From Liopterus haemorrhoidalis (taxonomy: Eukaryota; Arthropoda; Insecta; Coleoptera; Dytiscidae), in NCBI GenBank assembly GCA_963971575.1, contig OZ020616.1, forward strand, positions 1,074,924 to 1,138,923: 64,000 bases of DNA, given 5' to 3'. The position numbers and the translations under genes are program-made. A model generated the notes under the pieces. The model ran no database searches, was not told the DNA's origin, and worked only from the letters and a program-made list of their open reading frames with translations. Of the stretch, positions 35,401 to 45,856 are shown piece after piece. The stretch's first letter is position 1. Each line of letters starts with the position of its first letter.

Positions 35401-38400
35401 TTACATTCGTTTTTCCGATATTTGTTTCTAATAATTCTTTTCTCCAGTTATCTAATCCAGGGAAATTTATGCAGCTTTTAAATTCATCCAAATCTTTTGT
35501 TGTATTACTGGGTATTTTTAGGACATTGTGACCGATGTCTATTTTACCTGTTACGTCTTTTGGATCACTATAATACGGTGTAACGAAACGGATTTTCGGA
35601 ATATTGTTTTCGGAGAGAGTTGATTTTATTTCCGTTACTGTTGGTGGGTTGTATTTTGGAACTAATATTTTATAATTTGATGTAGAGAAATTATTTTCTA
35701 CAGTAATGTCAACATTATTTGCATGACTTAAATTGTTTTTTTGAATTTCAAACAATTTTCCAGGATTTGTTGATACATTTTTGTCACTTTTTGGACTATT
35801 TGAAATATCTAATTTATTTATATCAAAATAATTATTTGAACTTTTTTGACTGCCATTTTCTGAACTTCCAAATAAACTTCCCGAAGATGCATCCACATTT
35901 TTAGACGTGTTTTTGTCACTTTTTTGACTTAATGAAACATCTAACAATTTGCTTTTATCGATATTATAATTTCTTTTATGACTACCCTTTCCAAAATCTT
36001 GAATTTCCAGTATATGTTCCGAACATTCTTCCAAATTTATAGATGTGTTATTTTTTTGACTATATGAAATATCTAATGATTTATTTTCGTCAAAATAATC
36101 CAAACTTTTTTGACTATTCTTACTGAAGTCTTGACTTTCCAACATTTTGGAAAATTTTGGACTATTTTTAGATATGTTTTTGTCACTTTTTTGACTAAAC
36201 GAAGCATCTAAAGATTGGCTTTCAACAAAATAATCATCCAAACTTTTTTGACTGTTTCCAAATTCTTGACTTTCCAATATTTGTTTTGAAGATTCCGATT
36301 TATTATATGTGTTTTTGTCACTTTTTTGACTTAACGAAATATCTAATGATTGACTTTTGTTAAAATAATTATTTGAAATTTTTTGACTATCCTTTCCAAA
36401 GTCTGGATTTTCAAATATTCTTTCTAAAGATTCTTCTGTAGTGTTTTTTTGACTATTCGAAGTATCTAAAGATTGGCTTACCCCAAAATATTTCTCCAAA
36501 CTTTGACTATCCTTTTCGTAGTCTTGACTAATCTTTCCATAATCTTGACTATTCTTTCCGTAGTCTTGACTAACCTTTCCATAGTCTTGACTATCCCTTC
36601 CATAGTCTTGACCATCCTTTCCGTATTCTTGACTATCCTTTCCGTAGTCTTGATTATCCTTTCCATATTCTTGACTATCCTTTCCGTAACCTTGACTGCT
36701 AAAAATTTGTTCCGAAGATTTCAAATTATTTATAGATATGTCACTTTTTTGTGTGAACAAAACGTGTTTTTCCACATTTTTCTGACTGCTAATTCCAAAA
36801 TCATTATCAATTTTTTTTTCTGTAATCATTTTTTTCGTATAATTTTCAAACTCAGCAATTTGTTTTAAAATAAATTCTGGATTTTCTAAATTAGTTAAAT
36901 CAAATTCTTCTGATTTCTGTGTGCTTTGAGATATGTAATTATTACCAGACAGATCTGAAACGATAACTGCATTACCTATTTCGTTAGACTGTTTCAATTC
37001 CGTCTGATCTAATGTTTTAGATCCGCAAGGTTGTGGAACAAAGTTATGATCACGATCGTACTTTTCTGCCACGTGATATGGGTTAGGAATTATATTGACG
37101 GATATTGAAAGACTGTTACTACGTTTTCTTGATTCTGGTTTTTGGTCATTTAATAATTCTTCAAGGAATTTATCTTCCTTTTCTCTGTATATTTGTTCAG
37201 AATTATAACTTATTCTTCTAGTTTTTATTTTATTACTTTTTTTATAATTGCAAATTTGTTTTTCTTCAATTATAGTTTTATTTATGGATGGTGAAATTAT
37301 ATCTGATAGAGCAGTTTTGGAGTTTAATTTTTTCGTTTTGATTTCTTCTTTCGTACTTGTAGTTTTATCTCTGGGGCAAAAATATAGATATTAGGTTTAT
37401 AAAATGAGTTTCCTAGAAATATTGATGTTTCAAAGCCATTTATCAAATTATTTAAATTTAAAATATATGTACAGAATGATTTTAAAATTTTATTGTAAAA
37501 AGGAAAAGAAAAAAATGTGCCAGTTTTAAAAAAATGTAATCTTAAGCTGTGTTCCACTCATTTTTCACTCACTGTTGTTCAAAGAAATGTTTTTACCAAA
37601 TGTATTAGATTGAAAGATTGATTATAATAATAAAATTTCTATATTTGATCAAAATAATCGCTAAACCCAAAAAAACAAAGAACAAAATTTAGATTATTTT
37701 TGTAATATATGTATAAAAAAAAAAAGAATTACAATTAAGTTGGGTTGGACTCACTGCAAAAATTTATGCCCCTCGAACTCACCAACGGTGGAGTTAGCTT
37801 CATTTTTTGAATCATTTTTTTCTAAATTGGATGACGCTGCAACCTCTGAAAAAAATTTATAAACACAATTTTTTAAATTTAGTAGCATTGAACATCTGAA
37901 AGGGGAAAAAATTAATATTTTGAAAATTGCGCCTACGGCTTCCATTGGTTGTTTAAGTCATAAACTCCGCCCCTCTGATTTTGTATACATTCAAACATAG
38001 AATTAAATTATAATTTCAACACTTCCCACTGGTTATTAAATTTACGTTTTTAAAAATTAAATGCAACATTTGCCAAAATATAACTAGAATTTTGACAAAA
38101 TAATTTAAACAATATAAAAAAGCAAAAAAAAAAACAAAAAATTAAAATTGACGGGATTCGAACATTAGTTTCTTACAGTAGTTTCAACTCACGAAGCGAC
38201 AACGTTACCACTGTACTACGTAGGTTCACTCGTTTACTATGTTAAATAGCGGATTAAATATTTTACATATTTTAATTAAAAACACAAAAAATGCGTTATT
38301 TTCTGAAAACATAATCTGATCAAAAATTCCTGTTGTACTATTCCGGTTCACACCAATGTACATTACTTAGAATTTTTTCAGATTTTTAGTTTAAACCATC

Positions 38401-41400
38401 TGGGCTATAGGGTGTGGGACAAAATTTTGTTTGTACAATTTTGTCAAAAATCGCCTCAAAATAATTTATTTTGCAAAAATAAAATTTTGATCGTTAATCC
38501 ACGTACCAAGGACTTTCATTTGATACCCTACACAGTATTGTAAAAAAAAAAATTTTTTTTTCGATGAGCATATATTTGTTTATATATTTAGGGGGATATG
38601 TTTTTTAGATGTTTTAGTATTTTTCCTATGTGCGGGTCAAGAAGTTGTATAAGCATGCCAAATTTCAACTCTCTAGGTTTAGCCATTTGGCTACAATTTT
38701 TACCGAACAGACAGACAGACGACAAAATGACGGTATAAGGGTTTTTTGCTCATACCTACAAAACCCTAAAAAAGATCCTCACCTTCAAAATACCAGTGAT
38801 GACCTAAAAAAAAGGTCTCCATTTCTAAAATGCGAGAGAGGACTTAAAAAAAAAAGTCCTCACTTCTAAAATAAAAGTGATGACCTAAAAAAATTTTCAT
38901 CATTTTCTAAATATGATGAGTAATACCCTTTTCACACTAGATCTTTAAGATCGGATGTTAAAGTGAATGTATCTTTAAACGCTAATGTGAAACCGTACGG
39001 CCTCGTCTAAACACAACCGATGTTTAAGACAGAGATCTGCGTCTTAAACTCCGCCCGCATTGCCAACATAATTTCTATTATAAAAAAAATAGTCCTTGAA
39101 TTTGTGCTGTCAACATTTTATATTATCATAAACAAGAATACTGTATTATATCGACGTTATAAGAAGTTTATACTTATTGTTATAATAAAATTATTTATTT
39201 TAATAATGTGTTTAATAAAATACAGAGCTACAATAATTGAGATAAAATGTATCGACTTACATGTTAATACAGGTGTAATATATTCTTTATTGTAGTGCCT
39301 TTATTGTAGAATGAAATGAAATATCCTTAATTGTTTATAATAATTCAAAATGTGCGTCTGCGCAGACAGTTCAAAACTGGTAATTTCATGACGGTAACTT
39401 AAGGACAAAATTACTGTAGCTGATGACAGCACCAGAGATTTAAACATCAAGTGTGAAAGCATACCGATTTTAAACATCGGTGAACTTTAAGTTCACTCGT
39501 CTTAAAGATCTACTGTGAAAAGGGTATTATAGAATTCAAAACTGTCTTCCTAAAAACCACGCGTTTTTCGAGTACTTGGGGGGAGGGTCACCCTTTTAAA
39601 ACTACCTTCTGCACTAATTTATTTAATTATAGTAATTAATTATATATTAATTAGCCATTAGCCAGTATAGTTTTTATTTACAATACCAGAAGTAAATCAG
39701 GATTATTAGAAATGCCAGAAAAAGTAAAATAGTGCAGCATAAAAATAAATGTAAAGTTGGTACGCCTGAAAAAGTATTGACACTCTGACTGGAGGTAGTT
39801 TCAGAAGTTCTATTGGATGTCGGATAACACTTAACGTTTGAAGGGAGTATTGTGTTTTACAATATACTTTTTACGTCAATACTACGCAAAAAATTCGTCC
39901 TGTTTAGGAGAAAAGTATATTGTAAAACATACTTATGAATAAAAGCGAGAATTTGTTAATTAAACTTACTTGTATCAAAGATTTTAGCTTTCTTCCGTAA
40001 CATCTCAACCTGTTCATCGTAATTCCTCCCACTTTTTCTTGGTGAAGAAACCACAATATTCAAAGGAGTATATTTTGGTGATTCAGAAACCTTCCGTCTG
40101 CTTCTTCTTGGAGATTTAATCGGTGACTTCACCGGAAGTTTAACAACCGGCACAAACTCATCCGAAGAACTACTACATTCAATATCAATATTTTTTTTCG
40201 GTGTTAATTTTCTATCACTTAAAACTTTAGATTGTTTGGTTCGATTTAACTTTTTAGTTTTAGATTTTGGTTCAATATGACCACAAATATTTATTTCAGT
40301 GAAATTAAAACCTTTAAACTCTCGAGAAGAATTTCTAGTGTTATTTTTTACGAGAGGGACATCTGTTTCACTATCACTTTCTTTTGAAGAAGTTTCTGGA
40401 GTTTTTTTATCGCAAATTAATTTTTCTTTCGCTGATATTGAAACTCGACACTCTTTCAATACTGGTTTATTTATCTTAGTTTTTTTTGGTGCGTAATTAA
40501 CAATTCTATTTCGTAAACCAGGTTTTGGTGAAAAATTAAGACTGGATACAAGTAGTAAAGCTTCAGTACGTCTTTTTTTTGGTTTAGTATTTTTCTCACT
40601 ATTTTCAGAACTACTACTATCATTCTGACCATCTAAGACTGTATGTAGTTTTTTAATTTTTGGTTTTTTTAAATAACGTATATCTGTTAACTGAACCAAG
40701 GGAATATATTTATTTTCATAAATTTGATTTGATTCAGAACTTTTTGGATTTTGAATAATTTTATTTTCACACAAATTTTGTTTTGATTCTAAATTTTCTG
40801 AATAATTTAAATCGTATTTATGTTTGTCTTTTAATAAGACATTGCTTAAAATTTCGATTTTTGGACGCGGACTTTCGGAATCTGATTGTTCATTATTAAT
40901 AGTTACCGATGATTCTTTTTCAAGAATTGTATCGCAAAGGGAAGATATTATGTTTAAATTTTCTTCTTCACTCTGTTTTATTTTAGTTATTTTATCTGAG
41001 TTTCTTTTTGTATATTTTTTTTTCTTCATACTTCTTGTTTCCATTCGGGTTTCATTTATTTCATCACTCATTTCCATTTGGCTTGGTTTAATTATTTTAT
41101 TGTTGTTTCTTCGTCGGGTTTTTTCATTATTTTTCTTGCCCTTTTCCAATCGAGGGTATTCATTTATTTTATTAATTGTTTCTATTTGCGGTTGTTCATT
41201 TATTTTATCTCCCGTTTCCATTTGAGTTTCAGTTTCGTTTCGGATATCATTTATTTTACCACCCGTTTCCTTTTGGATATCATTCATTTTTTCACTCTTT
41301 TCCATTCGGGTTTCATTTATTTTATTGCTAGTTTCCAATCGGGTTTCAGTTATTTTGTCGCTTGCTTCCATTTGGAGGTGTTCATCTATTTTATTGCTTA

Positions 41401-44400
41401 TTTCCATTCGGGATTTATTTATTTTTTCACTCTTTTCCATTCGGGTTTCATTTATTTTATTGCTAGTTTCCAATCGGGTTTCAGTTATTTTGTCGCTTGC
41501 TTCCATTTGGAGGTGTTCATCTATTTTATTGCTTATTTCCATTCGGGATTTATTTATTTTTTCACTCTTTTCCATTCGGGTTTCATTTATTTTATCGCTT
41601 GCTTCCATTCGAGTTTCATTTATTTTATCGCTCGTTTCCATTAGGGTTTCATTTATTTTATCGCTTGCTTCCATTCGAGTTTCATTTATTTTATCGCTCG
41701 TTTCCATTAGGGTTTCATTTATTTTATCGCTTGCTTCCATTCGAGTTTCATTTATTTTATCGCTCGTTTCTATTCGGGTTTTATTAATTTTATCGCTCGC
41801 TTCCATTCGGAGGTACTCTTCTAGTATACCGCTTGTTTTAATTTGGGATTTATTTATTTTTACAATCATTTCCATACGGGGATGTTCATTTATTCTATCG
41901 CTTGTTTCTATTCGGGTTTCAATTATTTCATCTCTCGTTTCCATTCGGTTATGTTCATTTAATTTACTGCTCGCTTCGGATTTATGTATGTTATCATTCA
42001 CTTCCATTCGGAGATGGTCATTTAGTTTATTGCTTATTTCTATACGTGTTTCATTTACTTTATCGCTTGTTTCCATTTGAGTTTTATTTATTTCAACACT
42101 CGCTTCCATTTGGAGGTGTTCCCCTATTTTAAGGCTCATTTCCATTTGGGTTTGTGTATTCATTTCATGGCTTATTTCCATTTGGAGGTTTTCATTTATT
42201 TTATTGCCTGTTTTATTTATTTTGTTGTTCATTTCCATTTGGAGGTGTTCATTTATTTTATCACCCGTTTCCATTTGTGTTTCCTTTATTTTCTCATACG
42301 TCTCCATTTCAGTTATATTTATTTTATTGTCTAAAACAGAATCGTATGTTTTCATATCAAGTTTTTCATTTTCTTTTGAGCTATTTTCAGAATCGCTAAG
42401 TTGTAGATCTAATTCCAACTGTTCTCTTGACAATTTAATCTGATTCATAATATCTATGTCTATTGTAGGCAAGTCCAAAGCTTTATACTCTGGTGTGAAA
42501 TCTGGATTATCTATTATTTCATTAAACATATTTAAATATTTTTCTGCCGGATTGGGAACGTTTTCAATTGGTTTCTCATTCAAAATTTCATGGATTAAGA
42601 GATTGTCTGGTGTATTTAAAACAGTGTCTATGTCTTGGGGGTTTAATGATTTGCTAGAATATAATATATTGTCCAGCAAAACGTCTAAGCTGTCTGTTAG
42701 GGAGTTTTGAAGTGGTATTTCATTCACAGGATATTCTGGAACAACTGTTAGTTCTGTATTAGACTCAATGGTGGCTTCTGTTAAATTAGGCATGTTCTTT
42801 GGTTTTGATTGAATTTTTGAATTCACTGAAATGCGTTTTTTTGATTTATTTTTAGAACCAACTGGTCTACCTCTTTTTTTCAACTTTAATGTTCCATTCA
42901 TTTCATTTACATCCGTTTTGATATTATTTACTTGCTTAAATCCATTTATATTTGTTTTATTATACAAAGACTTTAAAACTCCGTTCATATTCGTTTTTGG
43001 TTTATTCTTTAACGAATTTATCGTAATATTTTTGGTTATATTCTGTGTTTTTTCATTTGTTTTAACTGTTTTAGCCAGTTGTTTTTGAATTGTTTCGTGT
43101 TGAAGTTCTTTTGCTGTTCTATTTTCAATTTCTACTTTTGATTTTGATTTTTTTTTCGTAGGTTTTTTTGGCATATTTTGTGCTTTTGATTTCATATCAG
43201 CTAATATTTTCATTACTTTTCTTTGCGCTAAAACTTTATTAGATACATTTTCTTCATTTGTACTTATTTTATTTTTTGATTTTTTGTTTTTTATAGGTTG
43301 TAAAGCATCTATTGGTATGGATACTATTATTTTTTGTGGTACCATATTATTATTTTCTTCAAAACTATTGTTACTTTGTATATTTTCAGGACTTGGTTCC
43401 CAATCTAGCTCTATCATTTCGATTGTTGGTAAAGACTTTAACGAAGACTGATTGTAATCATTTTGTATCGAGTACATAGGAGCACTCATTTCATATAAAA
43501 AACTATCGTCTAACCCTGAATCTAATTCTCGAAAAAGGGGAATTTTTTCTAAATTACTTGGCTTTTGTTTGTTGATATCAGTGTTGTATAGTTCTTCGAT
43601 TTCACTCGGAACGTTTGGTAATTCACCGAGATTAATATCATTTAATATAACATCGCATGGATCATTCCACGAGGAAGTATTTTCATATATATCAAAAATA
43701 CCAAACGCAGAATTTTCAGTGTCTTGCGTAAGATAGTCAAGATTAAATTTATCACAGTAATTTTTTGGTATTTTATTGCTTATGTTATTGCATTGGTCTT
43801 CTAATACATCCAAACAATCTATATGATTTATATCTTCAAATCGCCAACTTCTATCTAAATTATTTTCGATAATATTCTCTGTATCCGAATTGAAATCTTG
43901 GATAATTTTACTGACAGCGTTTTGCGATAGTTTTTTATCTCGTGTATATTTAAAATTTATTTTATCACAACTTGAAAAAATTTTTTTATTTCTATATTTT
44001 TTTACAGGTGTTTTTGTGTTAATTAAATTTCTTTCATAACAACGAATGGTTTTACGTTTTTTATAATTTTCTTTGAAAGGTGAGTTAAGTAAATATTTAT
44101 TATTAAATTCATTTTCAAAAATATATTTATCATCTAGATAAAAATCTAATTTTTTGTTACCAACAACACATTTTAAAACACTTTCAAAATTTTCATCAAC
44201 CGAATTTATTGGAGGAAACGTTAGTTTTGTATCGTGAGATGTCCAAGTGTCAGTATCCGAAGAATCTTCCGCACCATCTACTTGAGATATTCGGACATTA
44301 TCCCAGAATGAATTATTCCATTCATCATTTGGCATTGTTAAATTTAGTTCATCCTCTGAGTTATCATTTTCTTTAACTTGTTGTGACAAGATACTGTCTT

Positions 44401-45856
44401 CTTCTATTGTGTTTTCTTCAATTCTATTTTCTTCTTGAAGATCACACAAAACTTCATATAATGGAAGAATAGTTTCATCTAAATCTTGACTATCGAATGT
44501 ATTTTCTAGTGTTACGCTATGTGTTGAGCTTGCGCTGAGAATTTCAGAGTTCTCCGGTGTTTCAATTGGGTAAACGGAAACATTTTTATCAATCTTATCA
44601 TCTGATTTCTTTTTTAATTTTTCGATCAGTAATTGTTTAAAATATTTATGTGTTGAAGTTTGCGGGACTCTTTCTCTGTCTTGCGTTAAACAAAACGAGA
44701 TCTGTGAAGTTAAATCTTTGTTTCTTTTTCGTTGTTTTTCTTCTTCCCACAATGCTGCTAATCCTGGATTGACCGTTAGCTGACCAGAAATAATTTCAAA
44801 TCTATTTAATATGTCACACTCAAAACCATCCATTTCTAACTGTGAAAAACTTCTTTTTTGTACACTCGATGGTAAAATTAGTTCTTGTGAAACTTCAAAT
44901 GGTTTTTGAGGGTCGTATCGATATTTAACATGCGAAAGATTAATGTAACTCATTCCGTGTAAGTTGTAGTCTATCATGAATTGTAAAATGTAGTTAATGT
45001 GAGATTCGTGTGGTTGAAATATTTTATCCAACACCTGACCGTTCTCCAAAAGAGAACATGCTTTTTTTACTATGCCGGGATTGTAGAAATAAATTTTGAA
45101 AAACTGATGTTCCTTTTCATGGAAACCGTACATTGGGCTGAAAGGAATAATGGTTAGATTTTATTATAAAAATTGATGTGAATTTTTCGTAAATTATGTA
45201 TTTAATAAGTTCGGGATTAACAAAAAATTTACTAGATTTAAAAATCTTGTTCCACTTAGACCAAAGCAACAAATTATATATGAATATATTATTAAAGTGA
45301 TATGTTTTTTCAATGTATCAGTACATTGGTCAAAGATCTGTATATGCGTGCCAAATTTTAGTTTTCCAGATCCAGCTTTGGTCACAATTTCTATCGAACA
45401 GTCAGACACATAAGTGACATACAGTTTTTTTGATTATACCTATGAACCTCTAATAAAAGTAAATTACTTACATTCCGGAAACCAGGACAACATTGTTAAC
45501 ATGTTGTGCATTAGAAGAACTCTGCCCGAGAGAGATATTCAGAGCGTTGTCCAATTCCAAAGCTATCTTGTACGAAAGTTTTTCTGCTGATTCTGAACCA
45601 TCGTATGGAATGTATATGTAGGGAAATACACCATGTACGTGTAAACAAGCTTTTTTTCCTACACAAACAAGTATTTTTTAAACAAATTAACATTTTATAC
45701 TTGTCAAAACAAATCACCTGTGGATGTGCTACCAAAAATTTGAATAACTGGCACCTGTCTTACTTCAGAGCCGCGAAACTCTGAATAATTCACATCCAAG
45801 TCTTTAATTGGATAACTCATGTAATAATCTACATTTACTAAACACACTGAAACCAT
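29358..45856 (-). CDS. REV3L: DNA polymerase zeta catalytic subunit REV3, complete nine-exon gene
   Basis: B-family polymerase that extends past DNA lesions with REV7, POLD2 and POLD3 in translesion synthesis. Exons: 45718-45856, 45472-45658, 39970-45137, 37783-37845, 33406-37368, 31459-31882, 29943-30170, 29660-29891, 29358-29495. They sum to 10,542 nt, exactly 3,513 codons plus stop. Order along the protein: conserved N-terminus (VPVIQIFG, HVHGVFPYIYIPYDG, YGFHEKEHQFFKIYFYNP); long linker with AT-hook-like, 11-residue-repeat and SQ-rich modules; REV7-binding motif ILVPKYNPP near 2420; exonuclease-like domain from about 2690; motif A DFQSLYPS near 2995; motif B NFTYGYTAANFSGRMPC; motif C YGDTDSLF near 3160; C-terminal CysA and CysB. 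The polymerase aspartates are present. The protein is longer than the human or fly protein because of the linker. Confidence 0.95.
29660..29891 (-). CDS. REV3L: REV3 exon 8 (CysA module)
   Basis: Starts by completing Trp, then FNEMPRK and STISQYFATMSCAVC. CysA cysteines are in CAVC and CEIC (about residues 3426-3442), the zinc site that in relatives contacts PCNA. Donor GTAAAT. Confidence 0.93.
29943..30170 (-). CDS. REV3L: REV3 exon 7 (thumb region)
   Basis: Frame reads RRGQRVPYIIVNGPPG, LIRLVRSPSELL and YYITKVIIPPINRCF, matching the thumb segment of REV3. The longest naive frame over this stretch is a shifted shadow. Splice phase fixes the frame. Confidence 0.93.
30171..31458. other. REV3 intron 6, with a non-LTR-like tail
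   Basis: About 31190-31303 ends in GGCTGCGTTAGGCGCAAATAGCC then an (ACTA)n tail, and the same block recurs at 27190 and, inverted, at 56950-56995. A short plus-strand frame at 30510-30704 is unidentified. No exon is needed here, since exons 6 and 7 join in phase. Confidence 0.45.
31459..31882 (-). CDS. REV3L: REV3 exon 6 (palm after motif C, into thumb)
   Basis: Continues LAEG with RTRQEAFQIGSEIAEAV, then TKKRYVGYMYE, KGIETVRRDGCPAV and FAKEYRGASGYKPGA. KKRYVG is the conserved lysine-rich motif following motif C. Clean acceptor TTTTTAG and donor GTAAAT. Confidence 0.95.
31883..33405. other. REV3 intron 5
   Basis: AT-rich. A transposon scrap at about 32810-32965 shares AACTTCAGAACCTACGTCAT-type sequence (inverted) with 19560-19605 and carries an ACACCCTGTATA terminus. 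No coding exon is required or seen. Confidence 0.5.
33406..37368 (-). CDS. REV3L: REV3 exon 5 (SQ-rich linker, REV7-binding motif, polymerase core)
   Basis: 3,963 nt, residues about 1853-3173. From the N-terminal side: basic stretch; SQ-rich low-complexity block (about 2000-2366) including about ten heptads of SQDYGKD type (36480-36700); ILVPKYNPP at 35643-35668, which fits the REV7 consensus of two hydrophobics, x, P, four residues, PP; exonuclease-like domain from LTVMVLEIHTQARGDLTPDP; motif A at about 33913-33945; motif B; YGDTDSLF near 33420-33443 just before donor GTAAGT. The exonuclease-like domain has lost catalytic acids, as in known REV3. The start was set by an acceptor (CCCCAGAG) that keeps frame with exons 3 and 4. 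Confidence 0.93.
37783..37845 (-). CDS. REV3L: REV3 exon 4 (63-nt candidate cassette exon)
   Basis: Bounded by TTTTTTCAG and GTGAGT. Encodes VAASSNLEKNDSKNEANSTV in the frame set by exon 3. Its length is a multiple of three and exons 3 and 5 also join in frame without it, so it could be skipped. It has no known motif. Called from splice signals and frame only. Confidence 0.55.
38330..38772 (+). repeat. CAGA-tract repeat, family 2, fullest copy
   Basis: Order: GTGTGGGACAAAATTTT, TTCATTTGATACCCTACACA, ATGCCAAATTTCAAC, a CAGA tract, GACGGTATAAGGGTTTTTTG, then CATACCTACAAAACCCTAAA. The same order, degraded, is found at 45305-45456, 49745-49893 and 57590-58098. Unclassified. Confidence 0.7.
38924..39526. 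mobile_element. 603-bp MITE in REV3 intron 3
   Basis: Starts TACCCTTTTCACACTAGATC and ends with the inverted GATCTACTGTGAAAAGGGTA, with TAA or TTA flanks. Subterminal TTTAAAC/ACATCGG pairs also invert. No transposase. Confidence 0.8.
39970..45137 (-). CDS. REV3L: REV3 exon 3 (N-terminal domain end and giant linker)
   Basis: 5,168 nt, residues about 109-1831. It begins PMYGFHEKEHQFF, completing the conserved N-terminal domain to about residue 175, then a long acidic/Ser/Asn/Lys-rich linker. An AT-hook-like KKRGRPVGSKNK lies near 42855-42880 (about residue 860). 11-residue repeats of METSDKINETR type fill 41020-42315 (about residues 1050-1478). The tail is basic with SPRRSRRK and SPRKSGR. No internal stop. 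Antisense frames of up to 251 codons across the repeats are shadows. Confidence 0.93.
41020..42315 (-). repeat. Coding minisatellite: 33-base unit, 11-residue repeat in REV3
   Basis: Roughly 39 units of 33 nt encode M-E-x-S-D-K-I-N-E-x-x variants. Higher-order units are visible: a 66-nt dimer repeated at 41575-41790 and a 135-nt unit repeated at 41293-41427 and 41428-41562. All changes keep frame. Confidence 0.9.
45472..45658 (-). CDS. REV3L: REV3 exon 2
   Basis: Encodes KKACLHVHGVFPYIYIPYDG through LVSG, ending in phase 2 at donor GTAAGT. Strongly conserved REV3 N-terminal domain. A family-2 repeat ends about 15 bases past the donor. Confidence 0.94.
45718..45856 (-). CDS. REV3L: REV3 exon 1 with start codon
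   Basis: ATG at 45854-45856 encodes MVSVCLVNVDYYMSYPIKDL then VPVIQIFGSTSTG. The start is chosen because this is where REV3 proteins begin. The sequence upstream is AT-rich UTR with an in-frame TAA. Intron 1 is only 59 bases. Confidence 0.93.

Larger units (their letters stand above)
37846..39969. other. REV3 intron 3, repeat-filled
   Basis: Holds the family-2 CAGA repeat (38330-38772), a short run of diverged AAAAAGTCCTCACTT-like units (38772-38900), the 603-bp MITE (38924-39526) and a small palindrome (39847-39934, TTTTACAATATAC and GTATATTGTAAAA). The plus-strand frame at 39020 lies in the MITE and is not a gene. Confidence 0.6.

Noticed and set aside
36473..36868. Plus-strand frame of 131 codons over the REV3 heptads
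   Set aside because: Antisense shadow of the SQDYGKD array, with no independent support.
39020..39295. 91-codon plus-strand frame
   Set aside because: Lies inside the 603-bp MITE, low-complexity and Ile-rich, no recognisable domain.
41078..42443. Long plus-strand frames (up to 251 codons) rich in FHLFYRSFPF-like and SIRVSFILSL-like repeats
   Set aside because: They are the antisense of the REV3 11-residue repeats; any repeat with period divisible by three without stops opens other frames. The sense frame continues into conserved REV3.
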